Positions 9,658 through 18,532 of a DNA stretch of 64,000 bases are shown piece by piece. Position 1 is the stretch's first letter. Each line of letters starts with the position of its first letter. This DNA comes from G965237725 sp965237725 (lineage in GTDB: Bacteria > Pseudomonadota > Gammaproteobacteria > Arenicellales > Poriferihabitantaceae). The stretch is from NCBI GenBank assembly GCA_965237725.1, contig OZ250151.1:1922001-1986000 (forward strand), read 5' to 3'. A program made the position numbers and the translations under genes. The notes under the pieces are model-generated. The model saw nothing but the letters and a program-made list of their open reading frames with translations, did not search any database and was not told the DNA's origin.

Positions 9658-9709
9658 TTTTGTATGCTGCTTTTCGATTTTAGATTTGTCACGCCTGTTT
9701 TTCCCGGGC

Positions 9710-11107
9710 CTATTCTTCCAGAGCCATCATTCTGTTATGGGCATGTAGAGCGGCAACCTTGTACGCTTCTGCCAGGGTCGGATAATTAAATGCATTCTCA
9801 AGAAAATAATCCAGGGTCCCACGCAGGGTCAGAACCGCCTGACCAATGTGAATCAACTCCGTTGCGCCTTCACCAACAATATGAACCCCAAGCAACCGTC
9901 GTGACTTTATTGAGAAAATCATTTTCATCAATCCCGATTGCAGCCCCATTACTTTACCCCGTGAAGTTTCTCGAAGTTGCATAATGCCAATTTCATAGGC
10001 AATTTTTCGCTTGATCACTTCTTCTTCTGACATACCAACACTGGACATCTCGGGAACGCCATAAATTCCATAGGGGAAAAACTCTGGGGATTTATGGACC
10101 TTTTCTCCCAGAGCGTCGAGCACCGCGATGCGTCCCTGTTCCAGGGAGGTTGATGCCAGGCTGGGAAAGCCAATCACATCGCCAACCGCATAGACGTGGG
10201 GGCAGATGGTTTGAAATTTTTCATTAACGGATAACCGCCCCCGATGATCCACCTCTATGCCCAGCTTATCCAGCCCGAGATTATCGGTAGCCCCAACCCG
10301 GCCAGCGGCAAATAAAACCATATCTGATCCGATGGCCCGATTACTATCCAGACGAACAATACACGAGCCATTTTTCCTGCATTCGATGCTTGTGACTTTC
10401 TGGCCAAATTGCAGACGCAAGCCGTCATCAATGACATCGTGCCGAAAATGCATCAGGATTTCCTGGTCCATAAAATCCAGCATAGTTGCCCGGGGTTCCA
10501 CCAGGGTAACATTGATATCCAGGGTCTGGAAAATGGTTGCGTACTCAACGCCCACCACCCCGGCACCGATAACCGTAAGCGACCTGGGCAGTTTTTCCAT
10601 ACAGGTGACTTCGTCGCTGTCAATAACGGTTTTACCATTAAACGGTACATAATCCGGTCTGTAGGTTTTTGTGCCTACAGCGATAATAAACCGCTTGGCA
10701 GTGAGGGAAATCATGTCACCATTGGATGTGGCTACATCAACTACATTTTCACTGACAAATTGCGCGTGGCCCTGGATGATATTGACACCATTGCGTACCA
10801 GTTGATCCTGCTGAATATCCACTTCGCTCTGCAAAGTCAGATTTAATCGTTGCATCAAATCAGAAGCCTGAATGTCGGCTTTGACCCGATAAGCTCTGCC
10901 ATAAAAACCGCGTTCTCGCCAACCGGTTAGATTCAATACGGTTTCCCTGAGGGTTTTGCTCGGAATGGTCCCGGTATGGACGCATACGCCGCCAACCTGG
11001 TTCATACCATCGATGATTACGGCATTCTTGCCCAATTTGGCCGCCTGGATCGCTGCGGTTTTCCCTGCAGGTCCACTACCAATTATGATTACATCAAATT
11101 CTTGCAT
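9710..11107 (-). CDS. sthA: Soluble pyridine nucleotide transhydrogenase
   Basis: SthA transfers hydride between NADPH and NAD+ through FAD and helps balance the two pools. The FAD-binding motif GSGPAGKTAAIQAAKLG is at residue 11, and a second dinucleotide site GAGVVGVEYATIF near residue 181. The region that holds the CxxxxC disulfide in related reductases reads GGVCVHTGTIPSKTL, with one cysteine only, which is the SthA pattern. The C-terminus NYPTLAEAYKVAALHA also fits SthA. The 465-residue length is typical. Confidence 0.93.
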   Translation of the reverse strand: MQEFDVIIIGSGPAGKTAAIQAAKLGKNAVIIDGMNQVGGVCVHTGTIPSKTLRETVLNLTGWRERGFYGRAYRVKADIQASDLMQRLNLTLQSEVDIQQDQLVRNGVNIIQGHAQFVSENVVDVATSNGDMISLTAKRFIIAVGTKTYRPDYVPFNGKTVIDSDEVTCMEKLPRSLTVIGAGVVGVEYATIFQTLDINVTLVEPRATMLDFMDQEILMHFRHDVIDDGLRLQFGQKVTSIECRKNGSCIVRLDSNRAIGSDMVLFAAGRVGATDNLGLDKLGIEVDHRGRLSVNEKFQTICPHVYAVGDVIGFPSLASTSLEQGRIAVLDALGEKVHKSPEFFPYGIYGVPEMSSVGMSEEEVIKRKIAYEIGIMQLRETSRGKVMGLQSGLMKMIFSIKSRRLLGVHIVGEGATELIHIGQAVLTLRGTLDYFLENAFNYPTLAEAYKVAALHAHNRMMALEE

Positions 11108-11312
11108 AGATTTAGAGTTCTAAATTTATTTCGGTATAGCATGGAGTATTAAACAAATGCGATTTAACGCTGAACAATCCAGTGGCGCAATCACGATTTC
11201 GACTTTGTAGTATCAGTTTAATGTGTTTTTAGCGGAATACAACAACTAAACCACATTTTAGAGGTGGTCGAACAGCCATTTTAATGGGTATTTTCCCCAG
11301 CGTTTACCCAAT

Positions 11313-11972
11313 TTAACCACGCAGCAGGCCCGGTTTTTGGGTCCTGATTATATCTTTCCAGAAAATATCGCCTTTTTCAAAAACCACGATTGAGTCATAA
11401 AAAAAGATACCGAGGGTGTTATTGGAAATATCGCTTTCTTCAATTTCACCTCGACTGTGTCTGGCATTAATCTGATCAATAAAGTCTTTGCTCCGATTGA
11501 TAAATGTCTCGGGATTATTCACGCCTCCACCATAATCTTCCCAGTATGCACAATGCATGTCTTCAACCATATAAATGCCATTCTTGCCCATTTTGGGATA
11601 CAGAAAATCGAATGTGGTATTAGCGTGTTCCATGACATGACTTCCATCATCAAGAACAATATCCGGAACACCAAATTCTTCGACTAACTCTGCTAGAAAA
11701 CCCTCATCGCTCTGATCGCCGATACGCACAAAGATGCCCTGTTGTTCGAATTCTTTGCATTTGGGTTTTATGTCGATGCCCAAAATTTTTGCATAGGGTC
11801 CAAAATAGCGTTGCCACATTTGTAGCGACCCACCCCGGGAAACCCCTATTTCGAGGAACAACATGGACTTGTCCTTCCAGGGGGAAAAATGCCTTTCGTA
11901 AATTGGAAAATAATGAGACCATTTGTGGGAATAACGACCTTTGTTATTCATAAAATCAGCGAACAGGCTCAT
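11313..11972 (-). CDS. Class I SAM-dependent methyltransferase, CmcI/macrocin O-methyltransferase type
   Basis: The 219-residue protein has a Rossmann methyltransferase core. Motif I is LFLEIGVSRGGSLQMW near residue 39, an acidic strand end appears in LGIDIKPKC, and DIVLDDGSHVMEHANT holds a likely metal-binding Asp pair. YMVEDMHCAYWEDYGG completes the pattern seen in CmcI-like and macrocin O-methyltransferases. These families act on antibiotics and sugars. Here no biosynthetic cluster surrounds it, so the acceptor is unknown. About 200 bp without genes separate it from sthA. Confidence 0.8.
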   Translation of the reverse strand: MSLFADFMNNKGRYSHKWSHYFPIYERHFSPWKDKSMLFLEIGVSRGGSLQMWQRYFGPYAKILGIDIKPKCKEFEQQGIFVRIGDQSDEGFLAELVEEFGVPDIVLDDGSHVMEHANTTFDFLYPKMGKNGIYMVEDMHCAYWEDYGGGVNNPETFINRSKDFIDQINARHSRGEIEESDISNNTLGIFFYDSIVVFEKGDIFWKDIIRTQKPGLLRG

Positions 11973-12077
11973 TTGAAATACACCGTCATATCATTTTGCG
12001 GGTTGACTAATATATCATCAGGCCCTGACTAAATTAACAAAATCATTAAAACTTAATTTCCATGACAGATAATCCTC

Positions 12078-13190
12078 ATGACAACTAATCCCATCGGCGG
12101 TTTCAACGTTCTGGTTTTACCTGGTGACGGTATCGGCCCCGAGGTAATCGATGCAGCGGTAAAAGTACTCGAAACGTTGTGCAAGAAAAATGGAATTAGC
12201 CTCGATCTGGAATTCGATTTACTCGGTGGCGAGGCATTCGACAAATTTGGCACCTTTTGCCGGGATCAGACTGCCGCCGCCGCCGCGGACGCGGACGCGG
12301 TTTTGATCGGGGCGGTAGGTGGTCCCAAGTGGGATGACATGGTGATTGATGGCTCGGCTACTGACAAAGACGGTCTGATGCGATTGCGACAGGAACTGTC
12401 TGTTTTTGCAGGAATCCGACCTGCACGGAGTTATCCTTCACTGCTGGATCACACGCCGTATAAACCACAGCTGGTTGATGGTGCGGATATCCTGGTTCTC
12501 AGGGAAATGTGCGGTGGTTGTTTTTTCAGAGAACCGAGGGGAATTGTTGTTAACGAAGATGGCAGTCGCGACGGTTTTGACACCAACCTGTATTCCTCGG
12601 TTGAAATTGAACGATTTGCCAGAGTTGGGTTTGAGCTCGCCCGACGCCGCAAGAACAAGCTCATCTCTATCGATAAATCCAACGTGCTGGAAAGTAATGT
12701 GCTGTGGCGTGACTGCGTCAGTGAAATTGGAAAATTGGAATTCCCCGACGTGGAACTGGTCCATATGTATGCTGATAATGCACTTTACCAAATGGTTCGC
12801 GATCCAACATGTTTTGATGTGGTGTTGTCCGACAATCTGTTTGGTGACCTCGCCTCGGACCTGGCGGCTACGGTTTCGGGATCTTTGGGTATGTTGCCTT
12901 CGGGGTGTATCGCCGGATTGAACAATTCGGGTCAACCCAATCGACCCGGAATTTTTGAGCCGGTCCATGGCAGTGCACCGGACATCGCCGGCCAGGGAAT
13001 AGCCAACCCCATTGGCGCAATTTTGAGTGTGGCCATGATGTTTGAATTTGCATTTGCCCGTGGCGACATCAGCGCTATTATCGAAGATGCGGTGTTGCAA
13101 TGTCTGAATGACGGCGTGATAACCCCGGACCTGGGTGGCAGCGCCGGAACCATACAAGTCACAGATCGCATTATTCGGGTACTGTCCTGA
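12078..13190 (+). CDS. 3-isopropylmalate dehydrogenase-like (LeuB family) decarboxylating dehydrogenase
   Basis: The 370-residue protein is colinear with LeuB, which oxidises and decarboxylates 3-isopropylmalate in leucine synthesis. The opening VLPGDGIGPEVI, the catalytic lysine in SIDKSNVLESNVLW near residue 196, DNLFGDLASDLAA and the NAD site region EPVHGSAPDIAGQG are all present. Oddly, the usual E-L-T-G-G-I-Y-F-G block reads EMCGGCFFRE near residue 142, so the catalytic tyrosine is phenylalanine. leuA, leuC and leuD are not nearby. A relative with altered substrate is possible. It precedes a ThDP enzyme gene by 105 bp. Confidence 0.85.
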   Translation: MTTNPIGGFNVLVLPGDGIGPEVIDAAVKVLETLCKKNGISLDLEFDLLGGEAFDKFGTFCRDQTAAAAADADAVLIGAVGGPKWDDMVIDGSATDKDGLMRLRQELSVFAGIRPARSYPSLLDHTPYKPQLVDGADILVLREMCGGCFFREPRGIVVNEDGSRDGFDTNLYSSVEIERFARVGFELARRRKNKLISIDKSNVLESNVLWRDCVSEIGKLEFPDVELVHMYADNALYQMVRDPTCFDVVLSDNLFGDLASDLAATVSGSLGMLPSGCIAGLNNSGQPNRPGIFEPVHGSAPDIAGQGIANPIGAILSVAMMFEFAFARGDISAIIEDAVLQCLNDGVITPDLGGSAGTIQVTDRIIRVLS

Positions 13191-13295
13191 TCAAATTTTG
13201 CCCTGGACAGTAAACCTGGGCGGTAAATTGGATATTAAATGGATCCGCCCTGGGCTAAAATTTGATTCTATTATTAATTAACACCGAGACAATTT

Positions 13296-14885
13296 ATGAA
13301 TTGTGGCGAAGCGACGATTAATCTCCTCGAGGCCTATGGCGTTGACACCGTGTTTGGCATTCCCGGGGTCCATACCCTGGATTTTTGTCGCGGCCTGAAC
13401 AACAGTAATATTAAACACGTCCAGGCCAGAAATGAACAGGGGGCGGGCTTTATGGCGGATGGTTACGCCAGGTCTTCGGGCAGACCCGGGGTAGCACTGG
13501 TTATTTCTGGTCCTGGGGTCACCAATGCACTGACTGCCGTCGGCCAGTCCTTTGCTGACAGTATTCCTGTTTTGCTTTTATCCAGTGATGCCGCCAGTAA
13601 TACCCTGGGGAAAGGCTGGGGTTGCCTTCACGAGGTACCACGATTAACCGATGTTACCGAACCTCTCACTGCATTGAGTGCGACGGCCTATCGACCGGAA
13701 GATGTACCCGAGTTACTGGCTAAAGCGTTTTCGATTTTTTCTTCGGAAAGACCCCGGCCAGTACACATCGCCATTCCCATTGACGTTTTGGCCATGCCCG
13801 CGGAGGACAATTGGCAAGCGGTCAGGTTACCTCAACGTCCTGGGCCATCGATGGATATTTTGGCATTAGCCTGTGAGGCTCTGGAAAATGCAAAACGCCC
13901 ACTAATTTGTATTGGCGGCGGTGCCGCTGCCGCATCAAAGCCATTGACCTCTATCGCCGAAAAACTCGGTGCCGCAGTTATTTGCAGCAATGCTGGCAAG
14001 GGAATTGTGTCCGACCAACATCCTTTAAGCCTGGGTGCAAGCACTGTCCGCCCCGAAGCCCAGGGGTATATGGAGAAAGCCGATGTCATTCTTGCCATAG
14101 GTACCGAGCTTTCTGAAACTGATAGTTTCATAGACAAACTGACGTTCAATGGAAAATTGATCCGGGTAGATATCGACCCGCGAAAGATTAACGATTTATA
14201 TCTTGCAGATATTGGCATCGTCGCTGATGCAAACAGTACGGCAGAGGCTATTGACGGTGGGCTTAAAAGTCTTAAGCCTCGAAAATCCACCCCATCTGAG
14301 GTTGCCAGGATCCGCTCGGCCATCAATAACAATCTTAGTCACAGCGAACAACAGCATGTGTGCGCACTCAAATTATTACGTGAAAATTTGCCTGATGATG
14401 TCATTATGATGGGTGATATCTGTCAACTGGTCTATACCGGCGCATTTGGGTTTGATGCTTTGATCCCGAGACAGTGGCACTATCCTGCTGGGTTTTGCAC
14501 CCTGGGTTGCGGCCTGCCCAATGCCATCGGCGCAAAACTGGCCCTGCAAGATCGACCGATTATTTGTTTTGCTGGCGACGGCGGTTTCATGTTTACCGTC
14601 CAGGAACTGGTCACTGCAGCAGAATTGAATCTGCCCATCCCCATATTGCTCTGGAACAATGGCGGTTTGAAACAAATTCAGGACGACATGAAAGCGCGGA
14701 ATATTGATCTGGTTGGGGTGGAAGGCGTCAACCCGGATTTTATCCAGCTCGCACAATCCTGCGGTTGTCATGCCAAACGTTGTGACACAGCGGAAAACCT
14801 TCTGAAAACAATCGCTGATGCTTTTAGATCTGACCGCCCAACCCTTATCGAGGTCTGCGAAAACGACCCCTGGTTGGTAAATTAA
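13296..14885 (+). CDS. Thiamine-diphosphate decarboxylase, acetolactate synthase-like (5-guanidino-2-oxopentanoate decarboxylase type)
   Basis: This 529-residue enzyme has the three domains of the acetolactate synthase family. The N-terminal domain holds FGIPGVHTLDF and the catalytic glutamate in ARNEQGAGFMADGYAR near residue 48. The C-terminal ThDP motif starts at CFAGDGGFMFTVQEL near residue 426 and ends at LLWNNGG. The AGxGKG-type strand SNAGKGIVSDQHPLSLG lies in the middle domain. The overall pattern recalls AruI, which decarboxylates 2-ketoarginine, but this is from memory of the family. A PhyH oxygenase gene follows 6 bp later, so they are probably one unit. Confidence 0.8.
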   Translation: MNCGEATINLLEAYGVDTVFGIPGVHTLDFCRGLNNSNIKHVQARNEQGAGFMADGYARSSGRPGVALVISGPGVTNALTAVGQSFADSIPVLLLSSDAASNTLGKGWGCLHEVPRLTDVTEPLTALSATAYRPEDVPELLAKAFSIFSSERPRPVHIAIPIDVLAMPAEDNWQAVRLPQRPGPSMDILALACEALENAKRPLICIGGGAAAASKPLTSIAEKLGAAVICSNAGKGIVSDQHPLSLGASTVRPEAQGYMEKADVILAIGTELSETDSFIDKLTFNGKLIRVDIDPRKINDLYLADIGIVADANSTAEAIDGGLKSLKPRKSTPSEVARIRSAINNNLSHSEQQHVCALKLLRENLPDDVIMMGDICQLVYTGAFGFDALIPRQWHYPAGFCTLGCGLPNAIGAKLALQDRPIICFAGDGGFMFTVQELVTAAELNLPIPILLWNNGGLKQIQDDMKARNIDLVGVEGVNPDFIQLAQSCGCHAKRCDTAENLLKTIADAFRSDRPTLIEVCENDPWLVN

Positions 14886-14891
14886 TTCCAG

Positions 14892-15734
14892 ATGTTAAAT
14901 CAGCAACAAAAAGATCACTTTCATCAACAGGGTTATGTTGTCGTTGAAGATTTTAATGATCATGAACGTATCGCCCAGGCACTAGCCCGGTTTGAGCCGC
15001 TGTTTGCTGGGGAGTTCGAAACCGGCCTGGAGCCCGATGAATGGAACTGGCGTCAGGGTGTCAGCCCCGAAGACCATACCCGACAAATCTGTAATGGCTG
15101 GAAATCTGATCGCGCCATTGCCCGACTGGTGCTCGATGAAAAGGTTGGCAAGGCCTGCGCGCAGTTGATGGACTGGCCAGGCGCCCGGATCAATCAAGAC
15201 AACGTGATCTGGAAACCCCCTGGTGCAAAGCCACTTGGTTTCCACCAGGACGACTCTTATCAGGACTGGATCGAACCCACCGCCATGGTTACCTGCTGGA
15301 TGGCCCTGGATACCACAAGTGCTGAAGGCGGCACTATCGAATACGTGCGCGGCTCAAATCATTGGCCAGTGGAGTACAACAAATTCCCATTCCATGCGCC
15401 GGAGGATTATCACCAGGGTCTGAAATTTGCCGCAGTACATCTGGGGGTAGTTGACTATAAAATCGATCGACTCGAAGTAAATCCAGGTGACGTGGTGTTT
15501 CATCACGGCCGGACATGGCATGGTTCTGGTGCAAACCTGACCAGCAAGCCGAGAAGGTCCGTGGTCGCCCATTGTATGTCCAGTGAAAGTCGATTCCATG
15601 CCAGCCGGGTTACGCCGATTTATAGCCGCTATAAAAAATTTGGCAGCACCGAAATGGATGAAAGCTATTTCCCGATTATTTATGCAAAAAACCAGTTACG
15701 TTCAGAATTCCTCAGCGCCTTTCTCGAGAGCTGA
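14892..15734 (+). CDS. Phytanoyl-CoA dioxygenase (PhyH) family 2OG-Fe(II) oxygenase
   Basis: The 280-residue protein fits the PhyH family of non-haem iron oxygenases. The metal-binding H-x-D is in GFHQDDSYQDW near residue 116. The distal histidine is in VFHHGRTWHGSG near residue 202, and the 2-oxoglutarate arginine is likely in SKPRRSVVAH. It begins 6 bp after the ThDP decarboxylase and probably acts on the same pathway. The substrate is not known. It ends before about 300 bp without genes. Confidence 0.88.
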   Translation: MLNQQQKDHFHQQGYVVVEDFNDHERIAQALARFEPLFAGEFETGLEPDEWNWRQGVSPEDHTRQICNGWKSDRAIARLVLDEKVGKACAQLMDWPGARINQDNVIWKPPGAKPLGFHQDDSYQDWIEPTAMVTCWMALDTTSAEGGTIEYVRGSNHWPVEYNKFPFHAPEDYHQGLKFAAVHLGVVDYKIDRLEVNPGDVVFHHGRTWHGSGANLTSKPRRSVVAHCMSSESRFHASRVTPIYSRYKKFGSTEMDESYFPIIYAKNQLRSEFLSAFLES

Positions 15735-16041
15735 GTTGAACTGGGTTTGGTGACCCACCATTCGATGCAACAGGCCAGCGGATAAAAATTGAAATTGGTT
15801 AAATCTCGCCTGCCATTCCTTGAAAAAGCACTAGATTCGATCTAACCTTTTCAATAAGCAGACATTCACCAAATGCCTTTGAAAGGTCCGCTGATTACTG
15901 CGGACGCTTATACAATTGTGCTTAGTACAAATAAATCAGGGTAATAATTATGCTAATCCATCTATTTCAAGCTGCGCAATGTAGCTAGAAATTCGTCGCT
16001 TGAAATATTTTTACAAAGCAGAACTCCCCGACTCTAGGATG
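15735..16041. other. Intergenic region at the edge of the accessory island
   Basis: This 307-bp stretch lies between the convergent PhyH and glycosyltransferase genes. A short inverted repeat GTCCGC/GCGGAC lies near 15888-15907 but has no T-run. No open frame or repeat was recognised. Confidence 0.4.
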
Positions 16042-16905
16042 CTACTTGGATGATCGATAACCCAGCAGGTCCGCGCTGCTGTTTTCATGGTTATTGTATG
16101 ATCTCATCACTTCTATAAACTTGCTAAAAGTGGAGCCCTTGTTTGCGATAAATACAACTGCGTGGATACAGATGTACAGATCAAGTACCGCGTCTTCCAA
16201 CGGAGTTTTGCGTTTGTTGTTGCTGGGTTTGATCAGATTGGCAAACCTGATTCGGAGGTCGTACCGATCAAAGAACCATTCCTGTGCATTCCGATTGTCG
16301 GCGGCCAAATAAATCTTGTATTCGTCAGCGGAGTAGGAGTCAAGAATTTCAATCTGACCTTTGAATATCGACTCAATAATAGCAGTTCTTCTCTTTCCCT
16401 TCCTGCCCTCCTTGTCGGTTCGCCGTACATGAATCGCTATAAATTTCGCTGGATCAGACATCCTGATTTGCCGAAGAGCTCCCTGAACCCTTTGCTGAAT
16501 CTCCGGCAACAGTTCCAAGTTGCTGTAAATCCAGTCCGAAGTATAAAGGGGTGTCTGATTTCCCTGGAACCAAGGGTGATACTTGTTGGTGTACACCATG
16601 GTCTGCCAATTTGTCTTCCGTTTTTGATGTTGAATGAACCACTTTCGCATTTCCTGGAAAGTTATGTCCTCAACAAAAGTACAGTTTGGGACTACCTTCC
16701 AGAATGAGGTGAATTTACCATTACAGGCGGGTTCTTTTGGCCAAAAGACGATGATTGGATTGGAGTGACCCTGATCGTCGCTGTTTCGAATCATATATAC
16801 GTACGAGAAGATAACACGCAGTCTGTTGCAAAGACCGCCATAGGTACAGATGTAGTGGTGCTTCGTATCAAAGGGGAGATCAGAAGCGTGGTAAACATGT
16901 TTCAT
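16042..16905 (-). CDS. Fucosyltransferase-like glycosyltransferase (HxRRTD motif)
   Basis: From the ATG at 16905 the protein has 287 residues. It has TYGGLCNRLRVIFSYV near the N-terminus, resembling the GGLGNRL loop of GDP-fucose enzymes. IAIHVRRTDKEG in the middle matches the H-x-R-R-x-D motif of alpha-1,2 and alpha-1,6 fucosyltransferases. A Ser-rich end follows (FIANKGSTFSKFIEV). The GT11, GT23 or O-fucosyltransferase group cannot be told apart by eye. The frame extends upstream to 16983, but those extra residues have no family match. IS110 copy A ends 82 bp upstream, so the original promoter or upstream operon partner has been lost. Confidence 0.7.
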   Translation of the reverse strand: MKHVYHASDLPFDTKHHYICTYGGLCNRLRVIFSYVYMIRNSDDQGHSNPIIVFWPKEPACNGKFTSFWKVVPNCTFVEDITFQEMRKWFIQHQKRKTNWQTMVYTNKYHPWFQGNQTPLYTSDWIYSNLELLPEIQQRVQGALRQIRMSDPAKFIAIHVRRTDKEGRKGKRRTAIIESIFKGQIEILDSYSADEYKIYLAADNRNAQEWFFDRYDLRIRFANLIKPSNNKRKTPLEDAVLDLYICIHAVVFIANKGSTFSKFIEVMRSYNNHENSSADLLGYRSSK

Positions 16906-17010
16906 AATCGAGCAGCTTGGGTATTGTCGATAATCTGAAGTAAATGAAGAGATGGTAGTGTATTCATTGTGACCCAGCCACATGCCCGCTTCACGCCCTG
17001 AGGCGCTCGG

Positions 17011-18279
17011 TCAAGGGTTTATTGTATCAGGATAATGCACGAGCAAAGGAGATCCTCTTTTTTTTAATGCATTAAGATAAGTGGATTCATTATACGGTGT
17101 GTGGTTTTGCCAACATCGATACAGGATACGAATCCACTTAAACGCTAATGCCCGAACAGCCGCCTGGTAAGTCGCCCCTTTACCACGCTGTTGACGATAG
17201 TAAGCCCCAGCCCAGTATGATTTGTTAATGGTCTGCGCAGCCCATTCGACAAAGGTCTGTCGCAGGAAGGACGAACATTGCCAGCGCCAGTGTACCCAGT
17301 GTTTTTTGCCACTGCGCTCTGTAACCGGAGCAATGCCGGCATATCGCTGCAACTCACTCGCGCTGTTAAATCGATCCCGCTGCTCGCCAAAGGCCACAAG
17401 CAGTCTCGGGGCCAATGAAGGCCCGGCACCCGGGAGCGCATCGAATAAAGCATAGTCAGGATGCTGGGGAGCCAGTTCGGCAATGGCTTTGTCATACTGC
17501 TTAATCGCATTCAATGTAACACGCAGCATCTCCACCCATACGATGGCCTGTAGTCGATGCGGGCCGATGATACCCTCATCCAGGGTCAAGGGTGTTGCCG
17601 TCTTAATCGCTTCGACTCTATTGTCAAGGAGTTGACTGAATCGCATACTGTGTTGGTGGAAGAAAGTTGTCAGTGTTGTTCGACGGGCCCGTTTGACCTT
17701 AAGCAGGGTCGGCCAACGGGTAATGAAGTCACAAAAAAGCACCGTATCTATACGATCAAACCATTCAAGGGGTTGGGGATAGTATTGTTTGAGTGTATTA
17801 CGCAACCGATTGGTGGTCCGGACCCGATCATTGACCAGGCGTCGGCGTTGTTCAACTAAAGACGCCAGGGCACGCATCTGCGCACTTTGTGGGTTGAGCG
17901 GTTTAAAACGTTCTGGGTGTTTGATGATCAGATCAAGGGCGAGTTCGGCGTCAGTGGGATCGTCCTTGGCACGACTGGGTGTAAATGCTTCTCGGTACCT
18001 GGCCAGGGTTGACGGATTAACCGGGAAGATCACAAAGCAATCGTGTTTCTGTAGGGCAGAGATGATCGGCCCCTTCGACAGTTCCACAGCAACCGCCATC
18101 GGCGCACCAAAACGTCTCATCAATGACTGGGCCCATTGATCAAGTTCATCGGGTTGATGGGGTATCTGATCGAACTCCCTGATTCCAGTCTTGCTGGACT
18201 GTATACACATATCGTGCTTCCTGTCTGCCCAATCGATACCGATGTAGGCAGTAAAATATTTTTGATCTCCGCTATTCAT
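17011..18279 (-). CDS. IS110 family transposase (DEDD recombinase), copy A
   Basis: The 422-residue recombinase starts at ATG 18279, preceded by a strong Shine-Dalgarno GGAGGA; the frame runs on to 18342 but lacks such a site. The N-terminal RuvC-like domain begins YIGIDWADRKHDMCI, with the first Asp. Further acidic residues lie in AVAVELSKGPI and the DDPTDAELALDL region near residue 110. The C-terminal domain has DALPGAGPSLAPRLL and FNSASELQRYAGIAP, as in the Tnp20 half of the family. The enzyme cuts and rejoins DNA guided by the element's bridge RNA. The protein is identical to copy B. Confidence 0.95.
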   Translation of the reverse strand: MNSGDQKYFTAYIGIDWADRKHDMCIQSSKTGIREFDQIPHQPDELDQWAQSLMRRFGAPMAVAVELSKGPIISALQKHDCFVIFPVNPSTLARYREAFTPSRAKDDPTDAELALDLIIKHPERFKPLNPQSAQMRALASLVEQRRRLVNDRVRTTNRLRNTLKQYYPQPLEWFDRIDTVLFCDFITRWPTLLKVKRARRTTLTTFFHQHSMRFSQLLDNRVEAIKTATPLTLDEGIIGPHRLQAIVWVEMLRVTLNAIKQYDKAIAELAPQHPDYALFDALPGAGPSLAPRLLVAFGEQRDRFNSASELQRYAGIAPVTERSGKKHWVHWRWQCSSFLRQTFVEWAAQTINKSYWAGAYYRQQRGKGATYQAAVRALAFKWIRILYRCWQNHTPYNESTYLNALKKRGSPLLVHYPDTINP

Positions 18280-18532
18280 GAAATTCCTCCGCAGTGTTAC
18301 ATTATCAACAGGGATATGCGTGCTTGCGTTCTGCGAAAGCAATATAGATGAGCCGACACCGCGGCAGACCCTGAGTATTCGTTGACGAATGCAAGCGCAC
18401 CTGCGGGCTCGAAACTAAAGCCGCAAACATCTTATGTTTGAGTATAGATATTCGTAGCCTGCAGGCGCATGTCCCGCTCTCTCTGACAGATACCTGTCAG
18501 ATGTATGAAGTATTACAGAGAGGGGGACGGAA
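18280..18532 (-). ncRNA. Candidate IS110 bridge RNA region, copy A
   Basis: This 253-bp non-coding end lies upstream of the transposase, where IS110-subgroup elements encode the bridge RNA. Several inverted repeats are visible: ATTCGT/ACGAAT at 18377-18390, AAACAT/ATGTTT at 18425-18439, the palindrome GCCTGCAGGC at 18457-18466, and CTGACAG/CTGTCAG at 18483-18500 nested inside GTCCCGCTCTCT (18471) and AGAGAGGGGGAC (18517). Exact RNA ends and guide loops were not resolved. The family role is known; the assignment here is inference from position and folding potential. Confidence 0.5.

Larger units (their letters stand above)
16988..18532 (-). mobile_element. IS110 family insertion sequence, copy A
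   Basis: The 1545-bp segment is repeated at 19648-21192 with two base differences, and the limits are set by where the two copies stop matching. It has a DEDD transposase, only 23 bp after the gene, and about 253 bp of structured non-coding DNA before it, a layout of the IS110 subgroup. No terminal inverted repeats or target-site duplication are evident, as expected for this family. It interrupts the prolyl-hydroxylase-like gene at 18533-19198. The exact end may be off by a few bases because of shared core bases. Confidence 0.92.

Noticed and set aside
16906..16983. Upstream extension of the fucosyltransferase-like gene as the missing end of the broken oxygenase
   Set aside because: Joining the sequences on the two sides of the IS110 copy gives no P4H-like iron motif in any frame.
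17222..18351. Plus-strand open frames of 71-116 codons antisense to the IS110 transposase (also in copy B)
   Set aside because: They mirror the transposase in the opposite strand, repeat exactly in both copies only because the element does, and have no start signals or family match.
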